Origin: Rhodoferax aquaticus
GTDB lineage: Bacteria > Pseudomonadota > Gammaproteobacteria > Burkholderiales > Burkholderiaceae_C
Assembly (NCBI RefSeq): GCF_006974105.1
Contig: NZ_CP036282.1
Span: 3,038,001 to 3,102,000, forward strand
DNA length: 64,000 bases
Direction of reading: 5' to 3'
Made by a program: the position numbers and the translations under genes
Shown here: in pieces, positions 10,130-18,438 of the stretch
Position numbering within the stretch: the first letter of the stretch is position 1
Layout: every line of letters starts with the position of its first letter
Notes under the pieces: model-generated
Database searches by the model: none
What the model was told of the DNA's origin: nothing
What the model saw: only the letters and a program-made list of their open reading frames with translations

Positions 10130-10645
10130 CTATGTGCCGTAGGCAAAGTTGGTGAGGGTGTCACCCGCCATTCGGTAACGTACCCACTCACTTTGAGGCT
10201 TCGCACCTAGGGACTGGTAAAAGTCGATGGCTGGGGTATTCCAGTCCAACACACTCCACTCCAGGCGCCCACAGCCGCTGTCTGCGGCAATGGTGGCCAA
10301 GTGCCGCAGTAATTGTTTGCCCGCGCCAGCGCCACGCTGCTTGGGAGAGATGTACAAATCCTCTAGGTACATGCCCTTGCGCCCTAACCAGGTGGAATAG
10401 CTCAAAAAATAGACGGCGTAGCCAATGGCCTCGCCATCGCGCTCGCACATCAGACCCTTGGCTGGCGACTCGGGTGCAAACAGGCTTTGCGCTACATCTG
10501 AAACACTGGCAACTACCTCGTGCTCCGCTTTTTCATAGATGGCAAGCTCAACGATAAAGGCATGAATGGCGGCTGCATCGGCAGCCACGGCGGGTCGAAT
10601 CACAAGGCTCACTGGGATATCCGTTCTGTTGTTGGGAGAAGACAA
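10130..10645 (-). CDS. GNAT family N-acetyltransferase, diamine/spermidine acetyltransferase-like
   Basis: A 171-residue single-domain acetyltransferase. Residues 14 onward (LVIRPAVAADAAAIHAFI) are the usual first strand and helix. The acetyl-CoA binding loop is YISPKQRGAGAGKQLL, and the C-terminal LEWSVLDWNTPAIDFYQSLG is typical of the spermidine/diamine N-acetyltransferase subgroup. It would acetylate an amine with acetyl-CoA in the cytoplasm. The longest start is TTG 10645; an internal GTG near residue 12 would give a more usual N-terminus. It is divergent from the LysR gene, with only about 35 bases between them. Confidence 0.85.
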   Translation of the reverse strand: MSSPNNRTDIPVSLVIRPAVAADAAAIHAFIVELAIYEKAEHEVVASVSDVAQSLFAPESPAKGLMCERDGEAIGYAVYFLSYSTWLGRKGMYLEDLYISPKQRGAGAGKQLLRHLATIAADSGCGRLEWSVLDWNTPAIDFYQSLGAKPQSEWVRYRMAGDTLTNFAYGT

Positions 10646-10680
10646 AGTGCATTTCGAGGTATCTTAATGACCCCCTTAAA

Positions 10681-11637
10681 ATGAAACAAGTGCATTTTCA
10701 TCATCATCAAATGAATGAAATTCAACACAATCTCAGGCGGCTAGATCTCAATTTGCTGCAGCTGTTCCATGCGCTCTACAGACTGCGCTCAGTGACGGAG
10801 GCCGCCCATGAGTTGGCGATGAGCCCCTCCGCTTTCAGCCATGGCTTGTCTCGCTTGCGGGTGGCTTTGGACGACGCTTTGTTTGTGCGCCAAGGGACTC
10901 AGATGGTGCCCACCACGAAGTCCATCGCCATGGCGGACTCCATCTCACTGGCCCTCAAGTTGTTGGGCGAGACGCTAGAGCGTGGCCAAACGTTCCATCC
11001 CAGTCGCAGTGAGCGCACTTTCACATTTGCCTCTACCGATTTCACGGCATTTGCGGTCCTGCCCAAGTGCATTGCAGCCATTCAAAAGCTCGCGCCCCAC
11101 TTGAGCCTGCGCGTGCGGTATGCCGACCACAACATTCCTTTGGACGACTTGCGCGCTGGTCGTGTGGACTTTTCAATTGGCTATGACCTGCCAGCCAGCA
11201 GCTACGCGCCCGACATCGTGGCGCAAGATTGGTTTGTAGACCAATACGTTGTGGTGAGCAGCAAAAACCATGCGGTATGTTCCGAAGGCCTAACGCTGGA
11301 AAGCTATTTGGCGTGCAAGCATGTGGTCGTCACCCCGTGGAACCAGGCGCGCGGCGACATCGACCAACTGCTCGACGATTTGAACCTGCAACGACAAGTT
11401 GCCGTGCACCTGCCTACTGTGCTGGCGGCACCCTTCATCGTTGGTCACAGCGATATGCTGATGACCATGCCACGTTTGGCAGCCAGAACCTTGCAGCAGG
11501 CAGCCGCTATTGCGCTGCACACGCCACCGTTCGCCATACCCGACTATTGCGTCAAGCTCTTCAGCCACGCCAACTACGCCCAGTCCGATGCCCATGCTTG
11601 GATGGCCGATACGCTGCTCAACACCACCTTGCAGTAG
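10681..11637 (+). CDS. LysR family transcriptional regulator
   Basis: A 318-residue regulator. The N-terminal winged helix-turn-helix is clear (LRRLDLNLLQLFHALYRLRS, then VTEAAHELAMSPSAFSHGLS), followed by the effector-binding domain from about residue 100. The pattern L-x-x-L-D-L-N-L-L is that of NodD/SyrM/LinR-type LysR proteins, which tend to act on catabolic genes. The His-rich first ten residues may not be translated: an ATG at 10711 (MNEIQHNLRR) is an attractive alternative start. The short gap to the divergent acetyltransferase gene, with AAGTGCATTT repeated at about 10645 and 10689, is where it may bind. The target is not proven. Confidence 0.92.
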   Translation: MKQVHFHHHQMNEIQHNLRRLDLNLLQLFHALYRLRSVTEAAHELAMSPSAFSHGLSRLRVALDDALFVRQGTQMVPTTKSIAMADSISLALKLLGETLERGQTFHPSRSERTFTFASTDFTAFAVLPKCIAAIQKLAPHLSLRVRYADHNIPLDDLRAGRVDFSIGYDLPASSYAPDIVAQDWFVDQYVVVSSKNHAVCSEGLTLESYLACKHVVVTPWNQARGDIDQLLDDLNLQRQVAVHLPTVLAAPFIVGHSDMLMTMPRLAARTLQQAAAIALHTPPFAIPDYCVKLFSHANYAQSDAHAWMADTLLNTTLQ

Positions 11638-11722
11638 ATCGCCATTGGGCAGGTATACCCAAAGTTCTTCCCCCCAAACCAAGTTCAGACTAGTATCATT
11701 TCTGGAACAAATAGGGGAAATT

Positions 11723-12505
11723 GTGAATATTTGCGCCTTAAGGCCCTTCACGAACTGGACACTGTGGCTCTTTGCGGCAGCGGTGATGGCGTATGGCAGC
11801 CATGCCAATGCGCAGCCCACCAAAGCGCAAATCGTGGCCTATACAGAAGACTGGGCTCCCTACAACTTTGCTGAAGACGGGGCTGTCAAAGGTATCTCAA
11901 CCGACCTATTGCGGGCCATGTGCGTGGAGGCAAAACTGCAGTGTGAATTCAAGTTAGTGCCATGGGCCAGAGCGTATAAAGCAGCAGGCGCAAAACCTAA
12001 CACCATCGTCTACACCACAGCACGCAAACCTTCGCGCGAAAGTGAATTTTTGTGGGTTGGCCCTATTTTGCCCCGCACTACGTGGGTCTATGGCAAAGCG
12101 GGACTAGAAAGCAAGGTCCGCTTGCCGAGTGACCTCCATCAACTGCGCATTGGCATTGTGCGGGACGAAGCGGCACAGCAAGACTTGCAGGGACTGGGAG
12201 TACCCGACTCAACGTTCGTGGAAGACAGCTCAAACGCTAACGTACTCAAACTGCTTTCCCGTGGGCTGGTAGACGCCATGGTAGATACAGAGGTGGGTAT
12301 GGACTGGAATCTGCGCAATGCGAACCTGAGCAGCAACTCAGTGGGCAAACTCATGAAGCTCAGTGAAGGCGGCTCTTACTTTTTCGCCATGAACCTGAAC
12401 TCCGACCCCGGCTACGTGGAACGCTTGCAGCAAGCGCTAGACAAGCTAAGGCGCGATGGCAAAGTGACCGCCATTGTGCGCAAGTACACCGCACCTAGTC
12501 ACTGA
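11723..12505 (+). CDS. Periplasmic family 3 solute-binding protein
   Basis: About 260 residues, with a signal peptide (ALRPFTNWTLWLFAAAVMAY, cleavage after ANA). The mature protein starts QPTKAQIVAYTEDWAPYNF and carries the SBP_bac_3 fold markers (GISTDLLRAMC, KLVPWARAYKAA, LRIGIVRDEAAQQDL). I chose GTG 11723 because GGGGAA lies just upstream and the signal peptide follows at once; the same frame stays open further left over the LysR gene, which is not real coding. No permease or ATPase gene is adjacent. It may serve a distant ABC system or act as a sensor-type binding protein. It ends 11 bases before the convergent aroQ stop. Confidence 0.8.
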   Translation: MNICALRPFTNWTLWLFAAAVMAYGSHANAQPTKAQIVAYTEDWAPYNFAEDGAVKGISTDLLRAMCVEAKLQCEFKLVPWARAYKAAGAKPNTIVYTTARKPSRESEFLWVGPILPRTTWVYGKAGLESKVRLPSDLHQLRIGIVRDEAAQQDLQGLGVPDSTFVEDSSNANVLKLLSRGLVDAMVDTEVGMDWNLRNANLSSNSVGKLMKLSEGGSYFFAMNLNSDPGYVERLQQALDKLRRDGKVTAIVRKYTAPSH

Positions 12506-12516
12506 GGGCGGGCAGT

Positions 12517-12969
12517 TCAAGCAGACTGCATGCCAGCCAGTCCCGCAATGGCCAGTGCATAGCCGTTCACACCGAAGCCCGCCATCACAGCCTTGGCGGC
12601 TGGCGAGATGAAGGAGTGGTGGCGAAATACCTCGCGGGCATGCACGTTGCTGATGTGCAACTCAATCAACATAATGCCCGTACCCTTGATAGCGTCGTGC
12701 AGCGCTACGCTGGTATGGGTGTAAGCCCCCGCATTGAGAATCACACCGGCCAAATCACCGGCCGCATGCAGGCGCCCCGCCTCGTGCAGCCAATCCACCA
12801 AGACACCTTCATGGTTGGTTTGCCGAAAGTCGGCAACAAAACCATTGGCTACGCAGGCCCGCTCGCACAAGAGCTGCACGTCTTGCAGCGTTTGTGAGCC
12901 GTAGACGTGGGGCTCGCGGGTGCCCAAGAGGTTGAGGTTGGGTCCATTCAATATGAGCGCGGTTTTCAT
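12517..12969 (-). CDS. aroQ: 3-dehydroquinate dehydratase, type II
   Basis: A 150-residue cytoplasmic enzyme that dehydrates 3-dehydroquinate to 3-dehydroshikimate in the shikimate pathway. It has the family signature ILNGPNLNLLGTREP, the catalytic Y23 on the flexible loop, the LNAGAYTHTSVAL segment and H105 in ELHISN. Length is normal. The chorismate synthase gene aroC, of the same pathway, lies 1.3 kb away on the same strand with an MFS gene between them. In many betaproteobacteria aroQ precedes accB; that is not the case here. Confidence 0.97.
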   Translation of the reverse strand: MKTALILNGPNLNLLGTREPHVYGSQTLQDVQLLCERACVANGFVADFRQTNHEGVLVDWLHEAGRLHAAGDLAGVILNAGAYTHTSVALHDAIKGTGIMLIELHISNVHAREVFRHHSFISPAAKAVMAGFGVNGYALAIAGLAGMQSA

Positions 12970-13016
12970 AGTTCAGTACCAATGCGTCGTTAATCAAACA
13001 CGGTAAGCCTAGCAGC

Positions 13017-14225
13017 TTAGGCAGGGGTTGGGGCCACTAGCCGATGGTGATTGCGCCATACTTGGTAAGCGCATGCGCCTGCCAGCACACTGGTAAGCCC
13101 CGTGGCCCAAAAAACACTGGCTAAACCAAAGCGCTCGCTAAGCAACCCGCCTAACAAACTGCCAATTACCCCGGGTATGCCGTACGCCACTACGGTGTAC
13201 AAGGCTTGGCCCCGCCCACGCAAATTACCCGGAAAGTAATGCGATATCAGGGCAATGCTAGCGCTGTGGTGGGCCGCAAATGTGAGGGCATGCAAGGCTT
13301 GCGCAATCACCAGCACCCACAACATAGAGGCCATCGATGCGGTCACGGCCATGCGAAACGCCATCACGGTGGCACATATCACCAACCATGCACTCAAGCT
13401 AAAACGCGGCAACCAGCGGCTTTGTGTAAAAAACCAAGCGATTTCCACGGTGACCGATACCGCCCACAGCAGACCAATCATGGTTTTGCTGTAGCCCAAG
13501 GCGTCTAAGTAGAGTGAAAAGAAAGTGTAAATACCCATATGTGACAGCACATGGAAAAACATGGAGCCAAACAGCCAGCGCACCGAAGCTTGGGCCAAAA
13601 CGGGCCGCATAGACTGCACCTTGTCATGGCGATCCTGAGGTGTCTCTTTAGCATCCGGCATCTGGTACGCACAGATCAGCAGTGCGACCAAGCTTAAGGT
13701 AACCATGCAAGGAAAACTCGCCATACCCACGTGCTCAAACCACGCACCTGCTCCCAGCACTGCCAACATGAAACCCAAAGACCCCCATAGGCGCACACGC
13801 CCATACAGCTTGGTATCAAACACGCCCCCATGGCTCACCACGTGGGCAACTGCGGCCTCTGTCATGGGCATCATGCCGCTGGTGTGTGTGAACACAAACA
13901 ACAACACCAGTCCCAGCCACCACATGCCGCCGTTCCACCACAAACCCAAAGAACCAACCAGGGCCAAGCCAGCCCCCCATCGCAGCATTTTGACGCGCTC
14001 GCCCGTGCGGTCGCTTAACGCCCCCCAAGCGTAGGGTGCAAACATGCGTGTGGCCGCCTGAATGGAAGTCAGCAAGCTAATGGAGACCAAGCTCAAGCCC
14101 AGGTCTTTGAGCCATAACGGCAAAAACGGATTAAAAAAACCCGCGTGGGTGCAGTAGGCCGCGGTAAGTGCTGCGAAGGGAAGAATATTCCGACGCTGGG
14201 CAGTCTGAGCCTCGGTCAGCGCCAT
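13017..14225 (-). CDS. MFS transporter of the HcaT/nucleoside symporter-like group
   Basis: A 402-residue, 12-helix inner-membrane carrier. Early text (AALTAAYCTHAGFFNPFLPLW, given here in part, then FAPYAWGALSDRTGERVKML) matches the MFS_1-like/HcaT group, whose founding member is linked to 3-phenylpropionate uptake. The loop DRTGERVKMLRWGA is the MFS signature between helices 2 and 3. It starts 3 bases after the aroC stop, so it is translated from the same message as chorismate synthase. This suggests co-expression, not necessarily a shared function. The substrate is unknown. Confidence 0.85.
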   Translation of the reverse strand: MALTEAQTAQRRNILPFAALTAAYCTHAGFFNPFLPLWLKDLGLSLVSISLLTSIQAATRMFAPYAWGALSDRTGERVKMLRWGAGLALVGSLGLWWNGGMWWLGLVLLFVFTHTSGMMPMTEAAVAHVVSHGGVFDTKLYGRVRLWGSLGFMLAVLGAGAWFEHVGMASFPCMVTLSLVALLICAYQMPDAKETPQDRHDKVQSMRPVLAQASVRWLFGSMFFHVLSHMGIYTFFSLYLDALGYSKTMIGLLWAVSVTVEIAWFFTQSRWLPRFSLSAWLVICATVMAFRMAVTASMASMLWVLVIAQALHALTFAAHHSASIALISHYFPGNLRGRGQALYTVVAYGIPGVIGSLLGGLLSERFGLASVFWATGLTSVLAGACAYQVWRNHHRLVAPTPA

Positions 14226-14228
14226 GCC

Positions 14229-15326
14229 CTAAGAGGCTGAGGCTGGAATAGCCTTGAGCGAAGTGTGTACATCGCCACACTGTGCGCGGTGACGCAGCAC
14301 ATGGTCCATCACCACCAGAGCCAACATCGCTTCTGCAATTGGTGTGGCGCGAATGCCCACGCAAGGGTCATGCCGGCCTTTGGTCACGACGGCCGTGGGG
14401 TTGCCTTCCACGTCTATGGAGTCACGAGGCGTCAAAATGGAACTGGTTGGCTTGATCGCAATACTGACCTCTAAGTCTTGCCCAGTGCTGATGCCGCCCA
14501 ACACGCCGCCGGCGTTATTGCTGGCGAACCCGACAGGGGTCAAGGAGTCCCCATGCACACTGCCACGCTGGGCAATGCTGGCAAAGCCAGCACCAATTTC
14601 AACACCCTTGACAGCGTTAATGCCCATCATCGCGTAGGCAATGTCTGCATCCATTTTGTCAAACAAAGGTTCGCCCAAGCCCACGGGCACGCCACTGGCC
14701 ACCACGCGAATGCGTGCGCCGCAGGAATCACCACCCTTACGCAGAGCCTCCATGTATTCCTCCAGGGCACTGACGTCAGCGACAGGGGCAAAGAAGGGGT
14801 TGTTGGGCACATGGTCCCAAGATTCAAAACCCACGGGCAACTCGCCCACCTGGGTCATACACCCGCGAAACGCTGTGCCGTAATGCTCTTTCAGCCACTT
14901 TTTGGCCACCGCACCCGCCGCCACCATGGGTGCCGTTAAGCGTGCACTGGAACGGCCACCACCCCGTGGGTCGCGAATGCCGTACTTTTGAAAATAGGTG
15001 TAGTCGGCATGGCCTGGGCGAAAGGTTTCCAGAATATTGCCGTAGTCTTTGCTTCGCTGATCGGTGTTTTGAATGAGCAGCGCAATAGGCGTACCCGTTG
15101 TTTTGCCTTGGTACACGCCGCTCAAAATTTGAACCGCATCGGGCTCATTACGCTGGGTGACAAACTTGGACGTCCCTGGGCGACGGCGATCCAAGTCACC
15201 TTGTATGTCAGCCTCAGTCAAATCCATGCCCGGAGGGCATCCGTCAATTACGCAGCCAATGGCCGGGCCGTGGGATTCACCAAAGTTGGTGACTGCAAAG
15301 AGATGTCCAAATGTGTTTCCGCTCAT
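14229..15326 (-). CDS. aroC: Chorismate synthase
   Basis: A 365-residue FMN-dependent enzyme that converts 5-enolpyruvylshikimate-3-phosphate to chorismate, the last shared step to aromatic amino acids and folate. Diagnostic motifs are [18 protein letters not shown] near the N-terminus, [20 protein letters not shown] in the middle, [19 protein letters not shown] and the C-terminal [18 protein letters not shown]. Length is standard. The MFS gene follows immediately downstream and aroQ lies further on, so a small aromatic-pathway unit is plausible. Confidence 0.98.
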   Translation of the reverse strand: MSGNTFGHLFAVTNFGESHGPAIGCVIDGCPPGMDLTEADIQGDLDRRRPGTSKFVTQRNEPDAVQILSGVYQGKTTGTPIALLIQNTDQRSKDYGNILETFRPGHADYTYFQKYGIRDPRGGGRSSARLTAPMVAAGAVAKKWLKEHYGTAFRGCMTQVGELPVGFESWDHVPNNPFFAPVADVSALEEYMEALRKGGDSCGARIRVVASGVPVGLGEPLFDKMDADIAYAMMGINAVKGVEIGAGFASIAQRGSVHGDSLTPVGFASNNAGGVLGGISTGQDLEVSIAIKPTSSILTPRDSIDVEGNPTAVVTKGRHDPCVGIRATPIAEAMLALVVMDHVLRHRAQCGDVHTSLKAIPASAS

Positions 15327-15381
15327 AGCGCTCGATTATCCGCGAGCTAGCGCGCACCAAGCGGCCATGCGCGCAATTTGC

Positions 15382-15840
15382 CTAGTTGGCGGCGTCTTTA
15401 TTAGCGTCATCCGGCCAGTCGCGGATGTAGGCTTTGAGCATTTTGTTCTCAAAGTTTTGGCTATCTACTACAGCTTTGGCTACGTCGTAGAAGCTGATGA
15501 CACCCATGAGCATTCGGTTGTCAATGACTGGCATATAGCGCGCATGTCGCTCCAGCATCATGCGGCGCACCTCGTCCATCTCGGTTTCCATGGTGCAAAT
15601 CAAGGGGCCCGCATCCATCGCGCGGTACACCGTCGTCGTGCCAAAGGTCCCACCGTTCTTCACGACCGCCTGAATGACTTCGCGAAAGGACAACATACCA
15701 ACCACCCGCCCGTGCGATATCACCACCAGTGAGCCTATGTCTTTTTCCGCCATGAGCTGCGCAGCATCGGCCAAAGTATCTTCAGGCGTCGTGGTGAAAA
15801 GCACGCTGCCCTTGACTCGCAAAATATCACTGACTTTCAT
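15382..15840 (-). CDS. CBS-pair domain protein
   Basis: A 152-residue cytoplasmic protein made only of two CBS modules (about residues 8-60 and 75-130: LADAAQLMAEKDIGSLVVIS, then ARYMPVIDNRMLMGVISFYD). CBS pairs bind adenine nucleotides and regulate partner proteins; no partner is fused here. I chose ATG 15840 (MKVSDILRVKGS), which has an AGGAAG ribosome site; a longer in-frame extension to 15891 exists but lacks one. It is divergent from the metY-like gene. Such small CBS proteins are common next to metabolic genes in Burkholderiales, and their job is rarely known. Confidence 0.9.
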   Translation of the reverse strand: MKVSDILRVKGSVLFTTTPEDTLADAAQLMAEKDIGSLVVISHGRVVGMLSFREVIQAVVKNGGTFGTTTVYRAMDAGPLICTMETEMDEVRRMMLERHARYMPVIDNRMLMGVISFYDVAKAVVDSQNFENKMLKAYIRDWPDDANKDAAN

Positions 15841-15932
15841 GTTTCTTCCTAGCAACGCACGGTTTAAAAAGGTCACTTTAATATAGCCCACAATTGCGGC
15901 ATATCTACACCGAGTGTCCCCCGGAGAACCCT

Positions 15933-17243
15933 ATGCCAGGCTACGCAGCCCCTAGTTTCGACACCCTAGCTTTACACGCAGGCGCCACGCCAGACGCCAC
16001 GGGTGCACGCGCCGTGCCCATTCACTTGAGCACATCCTTTGTTTTTGAGTCTAGCGAACATGCTGCATCACTCTTCAACTTGGAGCGCGCAGGCCATGTG
16101 TACTCGCGCATCAGCAACCCTACCAACGCTGTGCTAGAGCAACGCATTGCCGCGCTTGAAGGTGGCATTGGTGCTGTTAGCACTGCCAGTGGCCAAGCCG
16201 CACTGCATCTGTGCGTGGCCACACTGATGGGAGCAGGCGCCCATATCGTCGCAAGCACGGCGCTGTATGGTGGCTCGCAAAACCTGCTGCACTACACCTT
16301 GCGGCGTTTTGGGATTGAAACTACTTTTGTGCCTCCCAATGACTTAGACGCATGGAAAGCCGCCGTGCGCCCCAACACCAAGCTTTTTTTTGGTGAGACT
16401 GTGGGCAACCCGGGCTTGGACGTGCTGGACATCCCCCATGTAGCGGCCATCGCGCATGACGCCGGTGTGCCCTTGCTGGTGGACTCCACGCTCACCAGCC
16501 CTTGGCTCATTAAACCCTTTGAGCACGGCGCGGACTTGGTCTACCACTCGGCTACCAAATTTTTGAGCGGCCATGGCACCGTGATTGGCGGTTTGGTGGT
16601 GGACGGTGGCAGCTTTGATTGGGGCCATGGCGACAAATTTCCCACCTTGAGTGCACCGTACGATGGCTTTCACAACATGGTGTTTGACGAAGAGTCCACC
16701 GTGGGCGCATTTTTGCTCCGCGCACGCCGTGAGGGCTTGCGCGACTTTGGTGCTTGCTTGAGCCCTCACTCCGCGTGGCTGATTTTGCAAGGCATAGAAA
16801 CCTTGTCGTTGCGCATGGAGCGCCATATGCGCAACACCGAAAAAGTCGTGGAATTCTTGTCGCGCCACGCCTTTGTTTCACGGGTAGGCCACCCTATTTT
16901 GGACACGCACCCTAGCTACGCACTGGCGCAAAAACTGCTGCCACGAGGTGCAGGGTCGGTTTTTAGCTTTGACCTCGAGGGCAGCCGCGAGCAAGGCAAA
17001 AAGTTTGTCGAATCGCTCAAAATTTTCAGCCATTTGGCCAACGTAGGGGACTGCCGCAGCTTGGTCATTCACCCCGCGAGTACCACCCACTTTCGCATGA
17101 ACGATGCAGCGCTGACAGCCGCTGGCATCAGCCAAGGCACCATTCGCCTAAGCATTGGATTGGAAGACGCTGATGACCTGATTGACGACCTCAAGCGCGC
17201 ACTCAAAATTGCTGAAAAGGCAGGCGCAGGAGCTGCAGCATGA
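15933..17243 (+). CDS. O-acetylhomoserine sulfhydrylase-type PLP enzyme
   Basis: A 436-residue member of the Cys/Met metabolism PLP-dependent family. It begins FDTLALHAGATPDATGARAV and has the YSRISNPTNAVLEQRIAALE segment. The PLP lysine lies in VYHSATKFLSGHGTVIGG, and the C-terminal GDCRSLVIHPASTTH and GTIRLSIGLEDADDLIDDL are standard. The ASTTH pattern and length fit MetY (O-acetylhomoserine plus sulfide to homocysteine) better than MetB or MetC. ATG 15933 was chosen over an upstream TTG. Its stop overlaps the next hydrolase start by 4 bases (ATGA), so the two are translationally coupled. Confidence 0.9.
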   Translation: MPGYAAPSFDTLALHAGATPDATGARAVPIHLSTSFVFESSEHAASLFNLERAGHVYSRISNPTNAVLEQRIAALEGGIGAVSTASGQAALHLCVATLMGAGAHIVASTALYGGSQNLLHYTLRRFGIETTFVPPNDLDAWKAAVRPNTKLFFGETVGNPGLDVLDIPHVAAIAHDAGVPLLVDSTLTSPWLIKPFEHGADLVYHSATKFLSGHGTVIGGLVVDGGSFDWGHGDKFPTLSAPYDGFHNMVFDEESTVGAFLLRARREGLRDFGACLSPHSAWLILQGIETLSLRMERHMRNTEKVVEFLSRHAFVSRVGHPILDTHPSYALAQKLLPRGAGSVFSFDLEGSREQGKKFVESLKIFSHLANVGDCRSLVIHPASTTHFRMNDAALTAAGISQGTIRLSIGLEDADDLIDDLKRALKIAEKAGAGAAA

Positions 17244-18046
17244 ACCTCACCGTCAACGGCCACAGCACCTATTGCTATACCGGCGGCAAACCGTTTGATG
17301 CTGCCAAACCGACCATGGTCTTTGTTCACGGAGTGCTCCACGACCACAGCGTCTGGGCATTGCAAAGCCGTTACTTCGCACACCACGGCTGGAACGTGTT
17401 GGCCCTAGACTTGCCAGGCCATTGCAAGAGCGCGGGCCCTGCGCCAACTTCCGTGGAAGAGGCTGCAGACTTTGTGATGGCAGTGCTGGACGCCGTGGGC
17501 CTGCAGCAAGCTACGCTCATCGGGCATAGCTGGGGCTCCCTCATCGCCTTGGAGACCGCTGCCAGAGCGCCGCAGCGTATCAAGCAGTTGGTGCTTATTG
17601 GTACCGCCTTCCCCATGAAAGTAGCGCCCGCTTTACTGGAGTCTTCGCTCAACACCCCGATGCAGGCGCTGGAGATGGTCAATGTGTTTTCTCGCTCAAC
17701 CCTGTGTGCGCCACCGTCTGTGTTAGGCCCGGGCACATGGGTATATGGGGCGTCTATGGCCTTAGGGCGTCGGGTCCTGGCAAGCAACCGACAGGTTAAT
17801 GTGTTCCATGCGGGGTTTAGCGCCTGCAACAATTACGCGGGCGGCTTGGAGGCTATCTCGAAAGTCACCTGCCCTGTCTTGTATGTCTTAGGGGAAACCG
17901 ACCAAATGACACCACCTAAAGCTGCACAAGGCTTGATCGCCAAGACAGCGCTGGCCGAAGTGGCCATGCTGCCCGGAGGGCACCACCAAATGAGCGAAAC
18001 GCCCGAGCACCTGCTGAAAGCCCTAGTGCAGTTTTTGCAACCCTAA
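17240..18046 (+). CDS. Alpha/beta hydrolase
   Basis: A 268-residue cytoplasmic hydrolase without a signal peptide. The oxyanion/His-Gly region is VFVHGVLHDHSVW, the nucleophile elbow GHSWGSL carries the catalytic Ser, the acid is probably the Asp in LGETDQMTPPKA, and the His is in LPGGHHQMSETP. The substrate is unknown; general esterases, lactonases and C-C hydrolases share this layout. It overlaps the metY-like gene by 4 bases, which suggests a role near methionine metabolism or just shared expression. Confidence 0.9.
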   Translation: MNLTVNGHSTYCYTGGKPFDAAKPTMVFVHGVLHDHSVWALQSRYFAHHGWNVLALDLPGHCKSAGPAPTSVEEAADFVMAVLDAVGLQQATLIGHSWGSLIALETAARAPQRIKQLVLIGTAFPMKVAPALLESSLNTPMQALEMVNVFSRSTLCAPPSVLGPGTWVYGASMALGRRVLASNRQVNVFHAGFSACNNYAGGLEAISKVTCPVLYVLGETDQMTPPKAAQGLIAKTALAEVAMLPGGHHQMSETPEHLLKALVQFLQP

Positions 18047-18082
18047 ACCCATAATCGGCCCTACCTAACCAAGGAGACGCGC

Positions 18083-18427
18083 ATGGAAACCTCCACCACG
18101 CAGGCAGCGGCCGATACAGCTACGGTGCAAAGCTTCAGCAGCTTTGCCGAGTTCTACCCTTTTTACTTGGGCGAACACAGCAACAAGGCTTGCCGCCGCA
18201 TGCACTTTTTGGGCTCCTCTTTGGGCTTGCTGTGCTTGGCCATGGTGTTTGTCACAGGCCAAGTGCAGTTGGTGCTCTATGGCCTGCTGTGTGGTTACGC
18301 CTGCGCCTGGGTAGGTCACTTTGGCTTTGAGAAGAACAAGCCCGCCTCGTTCAAGCGCCCGCTCTATAGCTTTATGGGCGACTGGGTGATGTACAAGGAC
18401 ATGTGGCTAGGCAAAGTCTCACTATAG
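18083..18427 (+). CDS. DUF962 (Mpo1-like) membrane protein
   Basis: A 114-residue protein with the DUF962 layout: SFAEFYPFYLGEHSNKACRR, then the H-F-L-G start of helix 1, two hydrophobic segments (about residues 44-78), AWVGHFGFEKNKPASFKRPL and DWVMYKDMW. The yeast homologue Mpo1 is an iron-dependent dioxygenase in fatty acid alpha-oxidation. The His residues of EHSNK, MHFLG and GHFGFEKN that would bind metal are present here. An AAGGAGA ribosome site precedes ATG 18083. It faces the YihY gene; the two stop regions form a small palindrome at 18420-18438. Confidence 0.85.
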   Translation: METSTTQAAADTATVQSFSSFAEFYPFYLGEHSNKACRRMHFLGSSLGLLCLAMVFVTGQVQLVLYGLLCGYACAWVGHFGFEKNKPASFKRPLYSFMGDWVMYKDMWLGKVSL

Positions 18428-18438
18428 TTTTTATAGTG
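18420..18438. terminator. Small palindrome shared by two convergent stop regions
   Basis: CACTATA, GTTTT, TATAGTG forms a 7-bp AT-rich stem over the last codons of the DUF962 gene and the convergent YihY gene. It may act as a weak two-way terminator; it has little GC to be strong. Confidence 0.3.

Noticed and set aside
11510..11722. Extended N-terminus of the family 3 binding protein over the LysR gene
   Set aside because: The extension is Ser/Pro-rich, overlaps the LysR end, and a ribosome site plus signal peptide mark GTG 11723 as the start.
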